This document shows positions 46,294 through 54,950 of a stretch of DNA of 64,000 nt, piece by piece. Source of the DNA: Celerinatantimonas yamalensis. Its GTDB lineage: Bacteria > Pseudomonadota > Gammaproteobacteria > Enterobacterales > Celerinatantimonadaceae. A program made the translations under genes and the position numbers. The stretch lies in assembly GCF_046054155.1 (NCBI RefSeq), contig NZ_JBEQCT010000002.1, positions 310,001 through 374,000 of the forward strand, given 5' to 3'. The notes under the pieces are model-generated. The model was not told the DNA's origin and did not search any database. It saw only the letters and a program-made list of their open reading frames with translations. How positions within the stretch are numbered: the stretch's first letter is position 1; every line of letters begins with the position of its first letter.

Positions 46294-47765
46294 GTGCTAT
46301 CAATCAAGTCCAAAATAACTACACGGGCCAATATATCGCAGGCCAATGGCGGCCTGGTCGTGCCAGAACTACGCTTCAGGACCATAATCCCTATAATCAG
46401 AAGCTGCTGACCGAGATTGTCTGTGCCTCACACGACGATCTCGATGACGCTTACCGCTCCGCTGCCGCCGTCCAGCCCAACTGGGAACGGCTGATGCCAA
46501 GCGAGCGGGCCGCCGTTATGTACCGTGCCGTCGAGATCATTGACCGACGTCATAGCGAGATCGTCGACTGGCTGATCGCTGAGTCCGGAAGCACTCGACT
46601 GAAAGCAGAGATGGAATGGAATGGGGTTCGCGCCGGTACGCTGGCAGCTGCTACCATGCCGGCCCGTATCGCTGGCTGCATTCTGCCGATTGACGTTCCT
46701 CACAAGGAAAGCCGCGTTTATCGCCGTCCTCTCGGCGTCATTGGCGTCATCAGCCCCTGGAACTTCCCTATGCATCTGTCCAACCGCACGATCGCGCCTG
46801 CACTCGCTATCGGCAACAGCGTAGTGGTCAAGCCGGCGGATGACACACCGATCACCGGAGGCCTGCTGCTCGCGAGCATCTACGAAGAAGCGGGTCTGCC
46901 TCCCGGCCTGCTGAATGTGGTGGTTGGCGAAGTCAGCGAGATTGGTGATGCCTTTACACTCCACCCCATCCCGAAACTCATTTCCTTCACCGGGTCCACT
47001 CGCGTCGGCCGCCATATCGGTGAACTGGCAATGACGGGCCCGATGTTAAAGCGAGTTGCACTCGAACTCGGCGGCAATGCACCCTGCGTGGTACTGAATG
47101 ATGCTGATCTCGACCGCGCGGTTAGTGGAGCGATAGTCGGTCGTTTCCTGCATCAGGGTCAGATCTGCATGAGCAGCAACCGAATCATCATTGAAAGTGG
47201 TCTTTACGACCGTTTTGTCGAAGCTTTCGTCGAGCGGGCGCGCAAACTCAAAGTCGGCGATCCCAACGAAGCTGATACAGTAATCGGGCCGTTGATCAAT
47301 GAGAAACAGTTCAAGGCCGCACTGAACCATATTGAAAAGGCCCGTGCCAGCGGTACTCGTCAACTTCTCGGGGAAGAACCGTCGGGACTAGTACTACCGC
47401 CGCAGGTCTTCGCCGATGTTGCCAATGACTCGGACCTCGCACAGACCGAATTGTTCAGCCCTATCGCTCCGCTCATCCGAGCAAGGGACGAAGCCGATGC
47501 CCTGCGCATAGCTAACCAAACAGAATTTGGACTGTCGAGCTCGGTGTTCACTGAGGACACAGCGAAAGGCCTTCGTTTCGCCCAAGGCATCGAGGCGGGC
47601 ATGACCCACATCAACGATATTTCTCCCAACGATGATCCCAACACAATGTTCGGTGGTGAGAAAAACAGCGGTCTCGGTCGCTTCAACAGCGACTGGATCA
47701 TCCAAGAATTAACCACCGACCACTGGATTAGCGTGCAGCATGAACCACGCGCCTATCCCTTTTGA
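46290..47765 (+). CDS. Aromatic aldehyde dehydrogenase (vanillin/benzaldehyde dehydrogenase-like)
   Basis: 491 residues, NAD(P)-dependent aldehyde dehydrogenase. Catalytic residues seen: Asn158 in SPWNFP, Lys181 in VVVKPAD, Glu259 in LELGGNAP and Cys293 in GQICMSS. FTGSTRVGRHIG and KNSGLGRFNSDW are also typical. The sequence type resembles vanillin and benzaldehyde dehydrogenases. It would oxidise the aromatic aldehyde released by the downstream oxygenase to the acid, which the FUSC protein could export. Coupled to the FUSC gene by a 4-bp overlap; the oxygenase gene follows after 47 bases. Confidence 0.9.
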   Translation: MSAINQVQNNYTGQYIAGQWRPGRARTTLQDHNPYNQKLLTEIVCASHDDLDDAYRSAAAVQPNWERLMPSERAAVMYRAVEIIDRRHSEIVDWLIAESGSTRLKAEMEWNGVRAGTLAAATMPARIAGCILPIDVPHKESRVYRRPLGVIGVISPWNFPMHLSNRTIAPALAIGNSVVVKPADDTPITGGLLLASIYEEAGLPPGLLNVVVGEVSEIGDAFTLHPIPKLISFTGSTRVGRHIGELAMTGPMLKRVALELGGNAPCVVLNDADLDRAVSGAIVGRFLHQGQICMSSNRIIIESGLYDRFVEAFVERARKLKVGDPNEADTVIGPLINEKQFKAALNHIEKARASGTRQLLGEEPSGLVLPPQVFADVANDSDLAQTELFSPIAPLIRARDEADALRIANQTEFGLSSSVFTEDTAKGLRFAQGIEAGMTHINDISPNDDPNTMFGGEKNSGLGRFNSDWIIQELTTDHWISVQHEPRAYPF

Positions 47766-47812
47766 GCACCACCTAGTCAGTAATTCAACGCAAAAACTGA
47801 GGAGCATAGATC

Positions 47813-49303
47813 ATGAGTTTGAAATTTCCTGAAACGCCGGAGTTCACCGGCCTATATAAACCAAGCCGTGTCGAAACGCAGGTCTTCGATCTGGAGATCG
47901 AAGGCGAGGTTCCGTCTCAGATTAAAGGCACTTTCTTTCAAGTCTCGCCGGATTCCTACTATCCGCCGATGCGGGGCAAGGACATTTTCTTCAACGGTGA
48001 CGGGCTTGTATCAGCCTTCAAATTCGAGAACGGGCACGTCAGCCTGAACCGCCGTTACGTCCAGACTGACAGGTTGAAGGCACAATTGAAGGAGCGGCGC
48101 TCCCTCAACGGTGTCTACCGCAACATCTACACTAACGATCCGTTGGCAGCCAAAAACAACACGACGGCCAATACTACAGTGCTGTTCCATGCTGGCGTCT
48201 TGCTGGCAATGAAGGAGGACGCACTGCCTTACGCGCTCGATCCTAATACATTAGAAACGCTCGGCGTCTGGGACTTCAACGGACAGGTCAAATCGGCCTC
48301 TTTCACCGCGCATCCCAAAATCGATCCCGACAATGGCGACCTTTTGTGCTTTGCCTATGAAGCCAAGGGCGACGGTACATCGGACATTGCCTATTTCGAG
48401 ATCGATGCCAGCGGCAAGCTGAAAAAAGAAATCTGGTTCAAGGGCCCCTATGCTGCGATGATCCATGATTTCGCTGTCACTGCTCATCATGTCATCTTCC
48501 CACTCATCCCGCTGACCGTCGATGTCGACCGGATGAAAGCGGGCGGTCAACATTTCGAATGGCAGCCAGACCTGTCACAACTCTTTGGTGTCCTACCGCG
48601 TGATGGCAACGGTGAGGATGTTATGTGGTTCCACGGACCGAAGAATGGCTTTCAGGGGCATACCCTCAACTCGTACGAGGAGGAGGGTTTGCTGCAGGTC
48701 GATATGCCGGTGACGAGCGGCAACGTCTTTTATTTCTTCCCGCAAGCTGACGGTTCTGTTCCCTTGCCAGAGACTCTAAGTTCACAGCTCATGCGATGGA
48801 CGTTCAATCTCAATGGTCTGGAAAAATCAGAGGCTAGCAAACAGACTATCCAGCCACGCCCTCTCACTGCGTTCCCTTGCGAGTTTCCCCGCTGTGACGA
48901 ACGCTTCACCGGCAAGCCATATGAACACGGCTTTGTCCTTGCCTTCGACCCGACCCTACCCTTCGACGAAACACTGGGCGAACGGCCATTCCAGTTCTTC
49001 AACCAACTTGCCCATGTCAACGTAAGGACAGGCAAGACAGATGCTTGGTATCCCGGTGATGCGCAGTGCTTTCAGGAACCGATTTTCGTTCCCCGTTCAT
49101 CAGATGCACCCGAAGGCGACGGCTATGTAGTCGCGTTGCTGAATCATCTTCATGGCAACGATACCGAATTAGTGGTACTGGACTCGCTGAAGATGGCTGC
49201 TGGCCCTATCGCCCGCATCAAGGTTCCGTTCCGTCTACGCATGTCGCTGCATGGCAACTGGACTCCAGCGGAGATATTGGAAGGTACTCAATCCGGTCGG
49301 TAA
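47813..49303 (+). CDS. Carotenoid-cleavage-family oxygenase, lignostilbene/isoeugenol type
   Basis: 496 residues, seven-bladed propeller Fe(II) dioxygenase. The four metal histidines are recognisable as His167 (FTAHPK), His218 (MIHDF), His283 (FQGHTLN) and His480 (SLHGNW). Tyr102 (GVYRN) and Lys134 (AMKED) sit where lignostilbene dioxygenases place the Tyr/Lys pair that recognises the substrate 4-hydroxyl. It therefore probably cleaves a side-chain C=C of a 4-hydroxylated stilbene or phenylpropenoid to an aromatic aldehyde, rather than a carotenoid. AGGAG precedes ATG 47813. Last gene of the operon; GC-rich composition suggests transfer, perhaps from alphaproteobacteria or pseudomonads. Exact substrate unknown. 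Confidence 0.9.
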   Translation: MSLKFPETPEFTGLYKPSRVETQVFDLEIEGEVPSQIKGTFFQVSPDSYYPPMRGKDIFFNGDGLVSAFKFENGHVSLNRRYVQTDRLKAQLKERRSLNGVYRNIYTNDPLAAKNNTTANTTVLFHAGVLLAMKEDALPYALDPNTLETLGVWDFNGQVKSASFTAHPKIDPDNGDLLCFAYEAKGDGTSDIAYFEIDASGKLKKEIWFKGPYAAMIHDFAVTAHHVIFPLIPLTVDVDRMKAGGQHFEWQPDLSQLFGVLPRDGNGEDVMWFHGPKNGFQGHTLNSYEEEGLLQVDMPVTSGNVFYFFPQADGSVPLPETLSSQLMRWTFNLNGLEKSEASKQTIQPRPLTAFPCEFPRCDERFTGKPYEHGFVLAFDPTLPFDETLGERPFQFFNQLAHVNVRTGKTDAWYPGDAQCFQEPIFVPRSSDAPEGDGYVVALLNHLHGNDTELVVLDSLKMAAGPIARIKVPFRLRMSLHGNWTPAEILEGTQSGR

Positions 49304-49762
49304 TTTGAAAATCAGACACAGTCAGAGGTGATATCACGTATAGCTGGCATCGACACAGACTCTCTTTGCAAGATTGTTGTGAGCGGTGCCAGCTTTGCGG
49401 GATTGCAATTCGGGCGCAGTCACCACCATCGTGGCGTTTTCATCATTCCGTAGATGTATTCAATGCTCACCTATAAGGCTCATTGGGTAGTCAGCAAACG
49501 ACAATGCATTCCTATATTTTCTAACATAACATCAGCTCAAGTATTGTGAATTAGTATTAGCAGTTCATTAATGAGTTTCAACTCTAACTGAAAAGGAGCA
49601 AATTGGACTATGTGCTAATGGCAGTCGCCTTTGTCGAAAGAAAAAAAGATTACGGGTTAACATATGGGAGAGAAATATCACGTTAAATGCATTAATTCTG
49701 GTATACATACTTATAGAGCAATTATTAATAAAAATGGATCCGTTTTTCTCTGGAGTGAGAGC
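49304..49762 (+). other. Boundary region with a short gene remnant
   Basis: No intact gene. A 42-codon frame at 49325-49453 reads KIVVSGASFAGLQFG, like the start of an FAD-dependent oxidoreductase, then ends; it may be debris of a gene once next to the oxygenase. Composition falls back to AT-rich after about 49450, marking the island's right edge. Confidence 0.4.
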
Positions 49763-50779
49763 ATGCAATCTGAACGTCAGCAACTTTTTCGTTCATTATG
49801 TGATGAATACATTGAAATGTATGCCTCACGGGATAATCGATTATTCTCTTATTTTAGTGACAATTTCAGTGGCTATGCGGGAAGTAGTGATGTTCTCATC
49901 ACAGACAAAAATGAATGGATAAAAATAATAAAAAAGGACTTCGCACAAGTACCCGATAGGCTTCATTTAGACATGTTGGATCTGTCGTTACAAGATCTTG
50001 ACGAAGATGTCTTCGTCGTTACCGCTTTTTTTCATATCCATCTTCCCTTTGCCGATGACATACTGTCAAAAGAGACGGCAAGATTGGTGTTAATATTTCG
50101 GCGAGAGAACAACCTTTGGAAAATTGTACATAGTGGGATCTCAATTCCGTATGACTTAGCCAATTCTAATGAAGTCTATCCCTTGAAGCGACTTGAAGAA
50201 CGAAATATTAAACTGAAGCAACTCGTTGAAGATAGAACTCACGAACTGGCTGAAGCTAACAAACAATTGGAAATACTGAGCAACACCGACACGTTAACCA
50301 ACTTAGGTAATCGACGCCTGTTTAATTGTATGCTCACGAATGAGTGGAACCGAAGTCATCGCAACAAAAATCCTTTATCTCTTATCCTGTTAGATATTGA
50401 CTACTTCAAACAATTCAACGATCACTATGGTCACTTGGCCGGAGACGCCTGTCTTCACACATTAGCACATTGCCTATTGCAAGTAGGTCGTCGACAAGGC
50501 GAGCTTGTCGCGCGCTATGGAGGTGATGAGTTTGTGATTCTGTTACCTAACACAGATAAAACTACTGCCTTTGAAACGGCTCAAAAAATCCAACAAACCA
50601 TTATTTCACTAGCTATACCCCACGAGAAAAGCCCTGTAGGTATTGTCACTACCAGTATTGGCATCGCGAGCCTTCTACAGACAGAAGATCACCCGCCTGA
50701 ATACTTGCTACAACAGGCTGACGCAGCACTCTATCGCTCCAAGATAGCTGGACGAAATCAGATAGCAGAGGCCAATTGA
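49763..50779 (+). CDS. Diguanylate cyclase with N-terminal NTF2/SnoaL-like domain
   Basis: About 338 residues. The N-terminal part (1-130; RSLCDEYIEMYASRDN, ARLVLIFRRENNLWKIVHSG) resembles NTF2-like ligand-binding domains. A coiled coil (LEERNIKLKQLVEDRTHELA) leads to a GGDEF domain with DIDYFKQFNDHYGHLAGD and the intact active site RYGGDEF. The product inhibition site is altered: RQGE where RxxD is expected. It should make c-di-GMP, perhaps without I-site feedback. ATG 49763 follows GGAG by seven bases; a longer start at 49664 lacks a good site. Soluble, no membrane segments. Confidence 0.88.
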   Translation: MQSERQQLFRSLCDEYIEMYASRDNRLFSYFSDNFSGYAGSSDVLITDKNEWIKIIKKDFAQVPDRLHLDMLDLSLQDLDEDVFVVTAFFHIHLPFADDILSKETARLVLIFRRENNLWKIVHSGISIPYDLANSNEVYPLKRLEERNIKLKQLVEDRTHELAEANKQLEILSNTDTLTNLGNRRLFNCMLTNEWNRSHRNKNPLSLILLDIDYFKQFNDHYGHLAGDACLHTLAHCLLQVGRRQGELVARYGGDEFVILLPNTDKTTAFETAQKIQQTIISLAIPHEKSPVGIVTTSIGIASLLQTEDHPPEYLLQQADAALYRSKIAGRNQIAEAN

Positions 50780-50866
50780 CACAATCGCTTGCCAGAAAAA
50801 CATTCTGGCCCAACGCCTTGGATCGATTGCGATAACTGACTAGCTGTTAAAATAAACCAAACAGAC

Positions 50867-51480
50867 AAACCCTGGGTATCGAATAGAGCGTTTTATCCAG
50901 GTGCGAACCAGAGACTGGCCTATTTAGGACCCTGTTAGCTGGCGAAACGATCACCATTGGCTAGCGAAGCCTATGTGTACAAGGGGCTAGATAAAAGACG
51001 AAAGGCTAAACGTCACAGTAGAACCTGTCAGCCACTCACCTAGACCAACGCAGTGCAAAAGAGCCTTGGTTACTCGTCACTAATACTCCTCTTTCGATTT
51101 TAAATCAGGTTCAAATAACCAAGATTTACGCGAAACGAATGCAGATCGATGAGTCATTCCGCGATTTGAAAAGCACCGCTTATGGCATTGCACTTCGACA
51201 CAATCGAACCCGCTGTACAAAACGTCTAGACATAGAGCTATTAATTGCCTTATTGGCTGAGATCTTGATGGGGTGAACGGTTTAATTGCCATTCAGGCAA
51301 AGTGGCATTTTGACTTTCAAGCCAACCGAATCAAACACCGAAAAGTTCTCTCTATACCTCGACTAGGACGAGAAGTTAGACGCCATCGGCGATATCAAAT
51401 CAATGAGTCCCAATATCAATAGGCAATAATTGAGTATCAACGGCTCACTCACAACGCAGAGCTTGGAAAATCATGAGGTG
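50867..51480 (+). pseudogene. IS4-family (IS10-like) transposase remnant
   Basis: Out-of-frame pieces read SAKEPWLLVTN, IYAKRMQIDESFRDLKSTAYG, ALRHNRTRCTKRLDI and FDFQAN, the C-terminal half of IS10/ISVsa5-type transposases, including the last catalytic Glu in QIDESFRDLK. Stops and frameshifts break it repeatedly. At about 51465-51482, AATCATGAGGTGATCC resembles an IS10-type end. Confidence 0.75.
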
Positions 51481-51606
51481 ATCCGTCAGCGTTTTGTCAT
51501 AGTATCACCTGTTAACTTATGAGGTGATGATATCGCCTCTAACTAAGTCACAAAATTAATAGCAAAACTACAAATACCAGTATTGCAAAGTGGTGAAGCA
51601 AATGAC
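51481..51606 (+). other. Short gap after the IS10-like remnant
   Basis: Contains two copies of a GAGGTGAT motif (near 51475 and 51520) that may be element ends; otherwise nothing is visible. Confidence 0.3.
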
Positions 51607-52998
51607 TTATAAGTCAAAATCACATGTTGTTTTTGATTCTAACAGCCCTTTTAAAATGCTGAGCCCTCGCATCATCTGTTCTCTATTACGAGGACACCCA
51701 ATAGATATTCTGACCGCAGGAGTTACTTTGCCTGCTGGTAATGTAAAGTTTTCCGCTGACTTAACAATAACGCCTCTTTGCTTTGCTTCATTAATAAAAT
51801 CACTTAGGCGCCAAGTATCGGGTAAAGCAAGCCATAAATGGAATCCACCTTCCTGGTATTTTGGTATAAATGGTCGTAATACATTTAACGCCATCTGTGA
51901 CCTTTGGGTTATTTCACATCTTATTTTTCCTAAAATATGATCTAAACTTTTTGAACACATTAACTCGCATATAAGACCTGACAATAATGGGCTTAGCATC
52001 CAACTATGGTCTTTTAAAGCCATCTTTAAACGCGAATATAGTGCCTTAGGTGATTGTATATAACCAACTCTGAGTCCAGGTGCAAAACACTTCGAAAAAG
52101 AACCTAAATGTATGACACGTTCCGAATCTAAGTTCACTAAAGGTTGTGGTGAATGATCAGGTAATAAACCATTAACATCATCTTCAATAATAAGAACATT
52201 ATGCTTTTCACATATGGAAATCACTTCTTTTCGACGAAGTTCTGACATAACAGATGTAGTTGGGTTTTGCAGAGTTGGCATTACATATAGAAAGCGAGGT
52301 TGATAGTGCTGACACGCTGCATCAAGTGATTCTGGAATAATACCGTCTTCATCAATTTCAACACCTCTTAGATTCAGTTTTTTATGTCTAGACAGACTAA
52401 ATAGCCCAGGATAGGTCAATTTTTCGGTCAAAATAGTATCTCCTACATTTGTAAAAGCATCAAAAACCATTTGTATTCCGTGTTGCACCCCAGAGGTAAA
52501 CAAGAGTCTATCTTTATCTATATTCCTGCCATGCTTCTGTAACCATTGAGCGAAAATTTTACGATGTGATTCAATGCCTTCAGGTTGTTGATATGCTAAA
52601 AATTCATTTAAAGATAATGAAGATTCCGACAAAACTTGCATTGCTTTTTTTATCTTGTCATTTTGTCCAACGGACGGCGGCATATTGTATCCAAAACTGC
52701 ATAATTTAGGTTGCTCATCAATACTGTACTGAAATTCCCAATACTCTTTCTTTTTATCGACGATATACGTTCCAGCGCCAACTCTTGCTTCAACTAAACC
52801 ACGATGTTCCGCCTCAGCGTAGGCTCGGGTGATTGTCCCGACAGTCACTTTTAACTGATCAGCTAAGGCTCTGTGTGTTGGTAATTTTTCATTTGGCTTT
52901 AATAATCCGTCATCAATCTGGGCAGATAACTGATCAGCAATCTGTTTATAAATTGCTCTTGAATCGTTCTTTGATATTTTCATTTCTAAAATTGTCAT
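51607..52998 (-). CDS. MocR-type regulator (GntR plus aminotransferase-like domain)
   Basis: About 463 residues. GntR-type HTH at residues 5-75 (IYKQIADQLSAQIDDGLLKP, LPTHRALADQLKVTVGTITR). The aminotransferase-like domain has IIEDDVNGLLPD and the Schiff-base Lys in HLGSFSKCFAPGLRVGYI. It diverges from a PLP-dependent ammonia-lyase gene with a palindrome between them. EnuR of ectoine users is this type of regulator and is linked to EutB-like lyases, but no other ectoine genes are present here. ATG 52998 is preferred; 53043 and 52983 are alternatives. Confidence 0.9.
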   Translation of the reverse strand: MTILEMKISKNDSRAIYKQIADQLSAQIDDGLLKPNEKLPTHRALADQLKVTVGTITRAYAEAEHRGLVEARVGAGTYIVDKKKEYWEFQYSIDEQPKLCSFGYNMPPSVGQNDKIKKAMQVLSESSLSLNEFLAYQQPEGIESHRKIFAQWLQKHGRNIDKDRLLFTSGVQHGIQMVFDAFTNVGDTILTEKLTYPGLFSLSRHKKLNLRGVEIDEDGIIPESLDAACQHYQPRFLYVMPTLQNPTTSVMSELRRKEVISICEKHNVLIIEDDVNGLLPDHSPQPLVNLDSERVIHLGSFSKCFAPGLRVGYIQSPKALYSRLKMALKDHSWMLSPLLSGLICELMCSKSLDHILGKIRCEITQRSQMALNVLRPFIPKYQEGGFHLWLALPDTWRLSDFINEAKQRGVIVKSAENFTLPAGKVTPAVRISIGCPRNREQMMRGLSILKGLLESKTTCDFDL

Positions 52999-53084
52999 GG
53001 TGACAATAAACCTTTTGTGCAGATATCGATCTATTGATACCATACAAAACAGATTAATTAAACAAAAGTCGATGAATAGTTAAT

Positions 53085-53100
53085 ATTGTATCGGTACAAT
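53085..53100. promoter_or_regulatory. ATTGTA-N4-TACAAT palindrome, candidate MocR operator
   Basis: Perfect six-base arms around TCGG, 15-30 bases upstream of the ammonia-lyase start. A similar but imperfect ATTGATACCAT lies at 53033-53043, in the leader of the divergent regulator. Confidence 0.5.
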
Positions 53101-53114
53101 TTAGGAGTTTTACT

Positions 53115-54110
53115 ATGGAAAGTTTAAAACACTACCCAATATCATTATTTGAAGTACTAAAATCAAAATCGACGATATCCCAATATCTTTCACCATCTCC
53201 GCTAATTCGATATGACAATCTCAGTCGGTATCTAAATTGTAATGTGTACATTAAGCATGAGAATTATAACCCTACGGGCAGTTTTAAAATTCGTGGGGGA
53301 ATTAATATAATGTCCCATATAAAACATAGACAAATCAAAGGGGTTGTTACTTTTTCCACGGGAAGTCATGGGCTATCAGTTGGTACATCCGCAAAGCTAT
53401 TCAATATTCCATCAATTATTGTCGTACCTAACAACACTAGCCCAGCCAAAATACAATTGATTAAAGATACGGGAGCCGATGTAATCGAAGCTGGAAACAA
53501 TTTTGATGAAGCAGCTCAAGTCGTAGCAACGCTAAATAAAGAGAAAGGATATTATTACGTTCATCCAGCCAATGAACCATTGCTTATCAATGGGGTGGGA
53601 ACCGAATTCCTTGAGATAATTGAAAAGCTCCCTGATATTGATGCAATAATTCTTCCCCTTGGTGGAGGTAGTGAAGTGGCTGCAGCCATCACGACATTGA
53701 AAGCCTTAAAACCAGAAATTGAAATCTATGCAGTCCAAGCCAGAGCGTCCAGTGCAGCTTATTTTTCATGGAAAACAAAAGAAATTTGTACACGTGAAAA
53801 CAAAACCTTTGCAGGCGGATTTGCAACAGGTTCTGCTTACGAAACCACATTTAATATTTATAAAGACATCTTAACCGATTTCATTTTACTGGAGGAAGAC
53901 GAAATACTTCGTGGAATTGCTTTGGCTGCGCATTATACACACAACATGGTCGAGGGTGCGGGGAGTTCGACTCTTATAGCCGCCTGGAAATTAAAAAAAC
54001 GTTTAGCCGGAAAAAACGTGGTATTACAATTTAGTGGAGCTAACGCTTCTAGTGCTGAAATCAAAGAGGCATACCGTCTATCAGCTCTAGAAACAGGTGA
54101 ATTTATGTAA
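53115..54110 (+). CDS. PLP-dependent ammonia-lyase (threonine/serine dehydratase family, EutB-like)
   Basis: 331 residues, fold type II. The PLP lysine is Lys58 in NPTGSFKIRGG, the family signature; the phosphate-binding loop is LPLGGGSEVAAAI. The short length means no C-terminal regulatory ACT domain, as in catabolic threonine dehydratases and EutB-type hydroxyectoine lyases. It would deaminate a hydroxy-amino acid to a 2-oxoacid and ammonia. AGGAG precedes ATG 53115. Monocistronic, ending at the terminator 54246-54271. The substrate is unresolved. Confidence 0.9.
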   Translation: MESLKHYPISLFEVLKSKSTISQYLSPSPLIRYDNLSRYLNCNVYIKHENYNPTGSFKIRGGINIMSHIKHRQIKGVVTFSTGSHGLSVGTSAKLFNIPSIIVVPNNTSPAKIQLIKDTGADVIEAGNNFDEAAQVVATLNKEKGYYYVHPANEPLLINGVGTEFLEIIEKLPDIDAIILPLGGGSEVAAAITTLKALKPEIEIYAVQARASSAAYFSWKTKEICTRENKTFAGGFATGSAYETTFNIYKDILTDFILLEEDEILRGIALAAHYTHNMVEGAGSSTLIAAWKLKKRLAGKNVVLQFSGANASSAEIKEAYRLSALETGEFM

Positions 54111-54245
54111 GCGTCTAGATAAAAAGTGAGTCTATTGTTGCATGCCTGATTTCAAGCCAATAAAGATTCGATCATGTACGGCTGAATCGAAAATAGTCAT
54201 TAGGAACATTATGGAGAATAAGCTTTGAAAATTGTAAAATGAACA

Positions 54246-54271
54246 CGCCATCGCTCCATTTACCGATGGCG
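54246..54271 (+). terminator. Intrinsic terminator after the ammonia-lyase gene
   Basis: Stem CGCCATCG / CGATGGCG with a ten-base loop, followed by GTTTT on the plus strand. The opposite strand has no T-run, so it mainly serves the plus-strand gene. Confidence 0.7.
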
Positions 54272-54286
54272 GTTTTCCGAGAAAAA

Positions 54287-54880
54287 CTAAAGAATTTCGA
54301 CTACGTCATCAAATGCTAGACGAGGTCCTCTTGGGTAGTTTTTGGATGCATCACCATAACCAATATTGATGATGAAGTTAGATTGATAACGACCATCAGC
54401 AAAGAATGTCTCATCAACTATTTTATTGTCAAAACCACTCATTGGGCCACAATCCAATCCAAGGCTTCGCGCTGCCATGATGAAATAAGCGCCTTGCAAG
54501 CTTGAGTTTCTAAATGCCGTCGTATCACGAAAACTCTCATTGCTTTCAAACATCTCTTTAGCCGTTGGATAAGCTGGAAATTGCTCAGGTAAATGATTAT
54601 AAAATTGCGTATCAGAAGCAATGATGACCGTTGCTGCCGCAGTCATACTCTTTTGCTGATTCCCGGGTGCCAACGCTTTATTCAATTTTTCTTTCGCATC
54701 AACGCTTTTCACAACAACATAATAACCTGGCTGGCAGTTCATTGAGGTGGGCGCCCATTTCATTAACTCATAAAGTTCTTTAATTAATTCATCAGGGATA
54801 TCTTTATCTAAAAACTCATTAAATGTGCGTGCTTCGGTGAACAACTGGTTTAGTGCGTTAGTGTCTAATTTGGTATTCAT
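54287..54880 (-). CDS. Nitroreductase-family protein (RutE/malonic semialdehyde reductase-like)
   Basis: 197 residues, flavin (FMN) dependent. Seen: LFTEARTFNEFLDKDI, KWAPTSMNCQPGYYVVV (FMN phosphate contact region), RNSSLQGAYFIMAARSLGLD and GPMSGFDNKIVDETFF, all characteristic of the RutE/YdfG-HadB-type nitroreductases. RutE reduces malonic semialdehyde in pyrimidine breakdown; no other rut genes are here, so it may act on other aldehydes, quinones or nitro compounds. GGAG lies six bases before ATG 54880. Confidence 0.88.
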   Translation of the reverse strand: MNTKLDTNALNQLFTEARTFNEFLDKDIPDELIKELYELMKWAPTSMNCQPGYYVVVKSVDAKEKLNKALAPGNQQKSMTAAATVIIASDTQFYNHLPEQFPAYPTAKEMFESNESFRDTTAFRNSSLQGAYFIMAARSLGLDCGPMSGFDNKIVDETFFADGRYQSNFIINIGYGDASKNYPRGPRLAFDDVVEIL

Positions 54881-54950
54881 CTAATTCTCCACGTTTTGTT
54901 GTTTAATACTTTTATTATCAACCAATAGAGTTATAGCTATCATAATGATT

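Noticed and set aside
51590..51940. Plus-strand 116-codon frame
   Set aside because: It is antisense to the MocR regulator gene, whose domains are clear.
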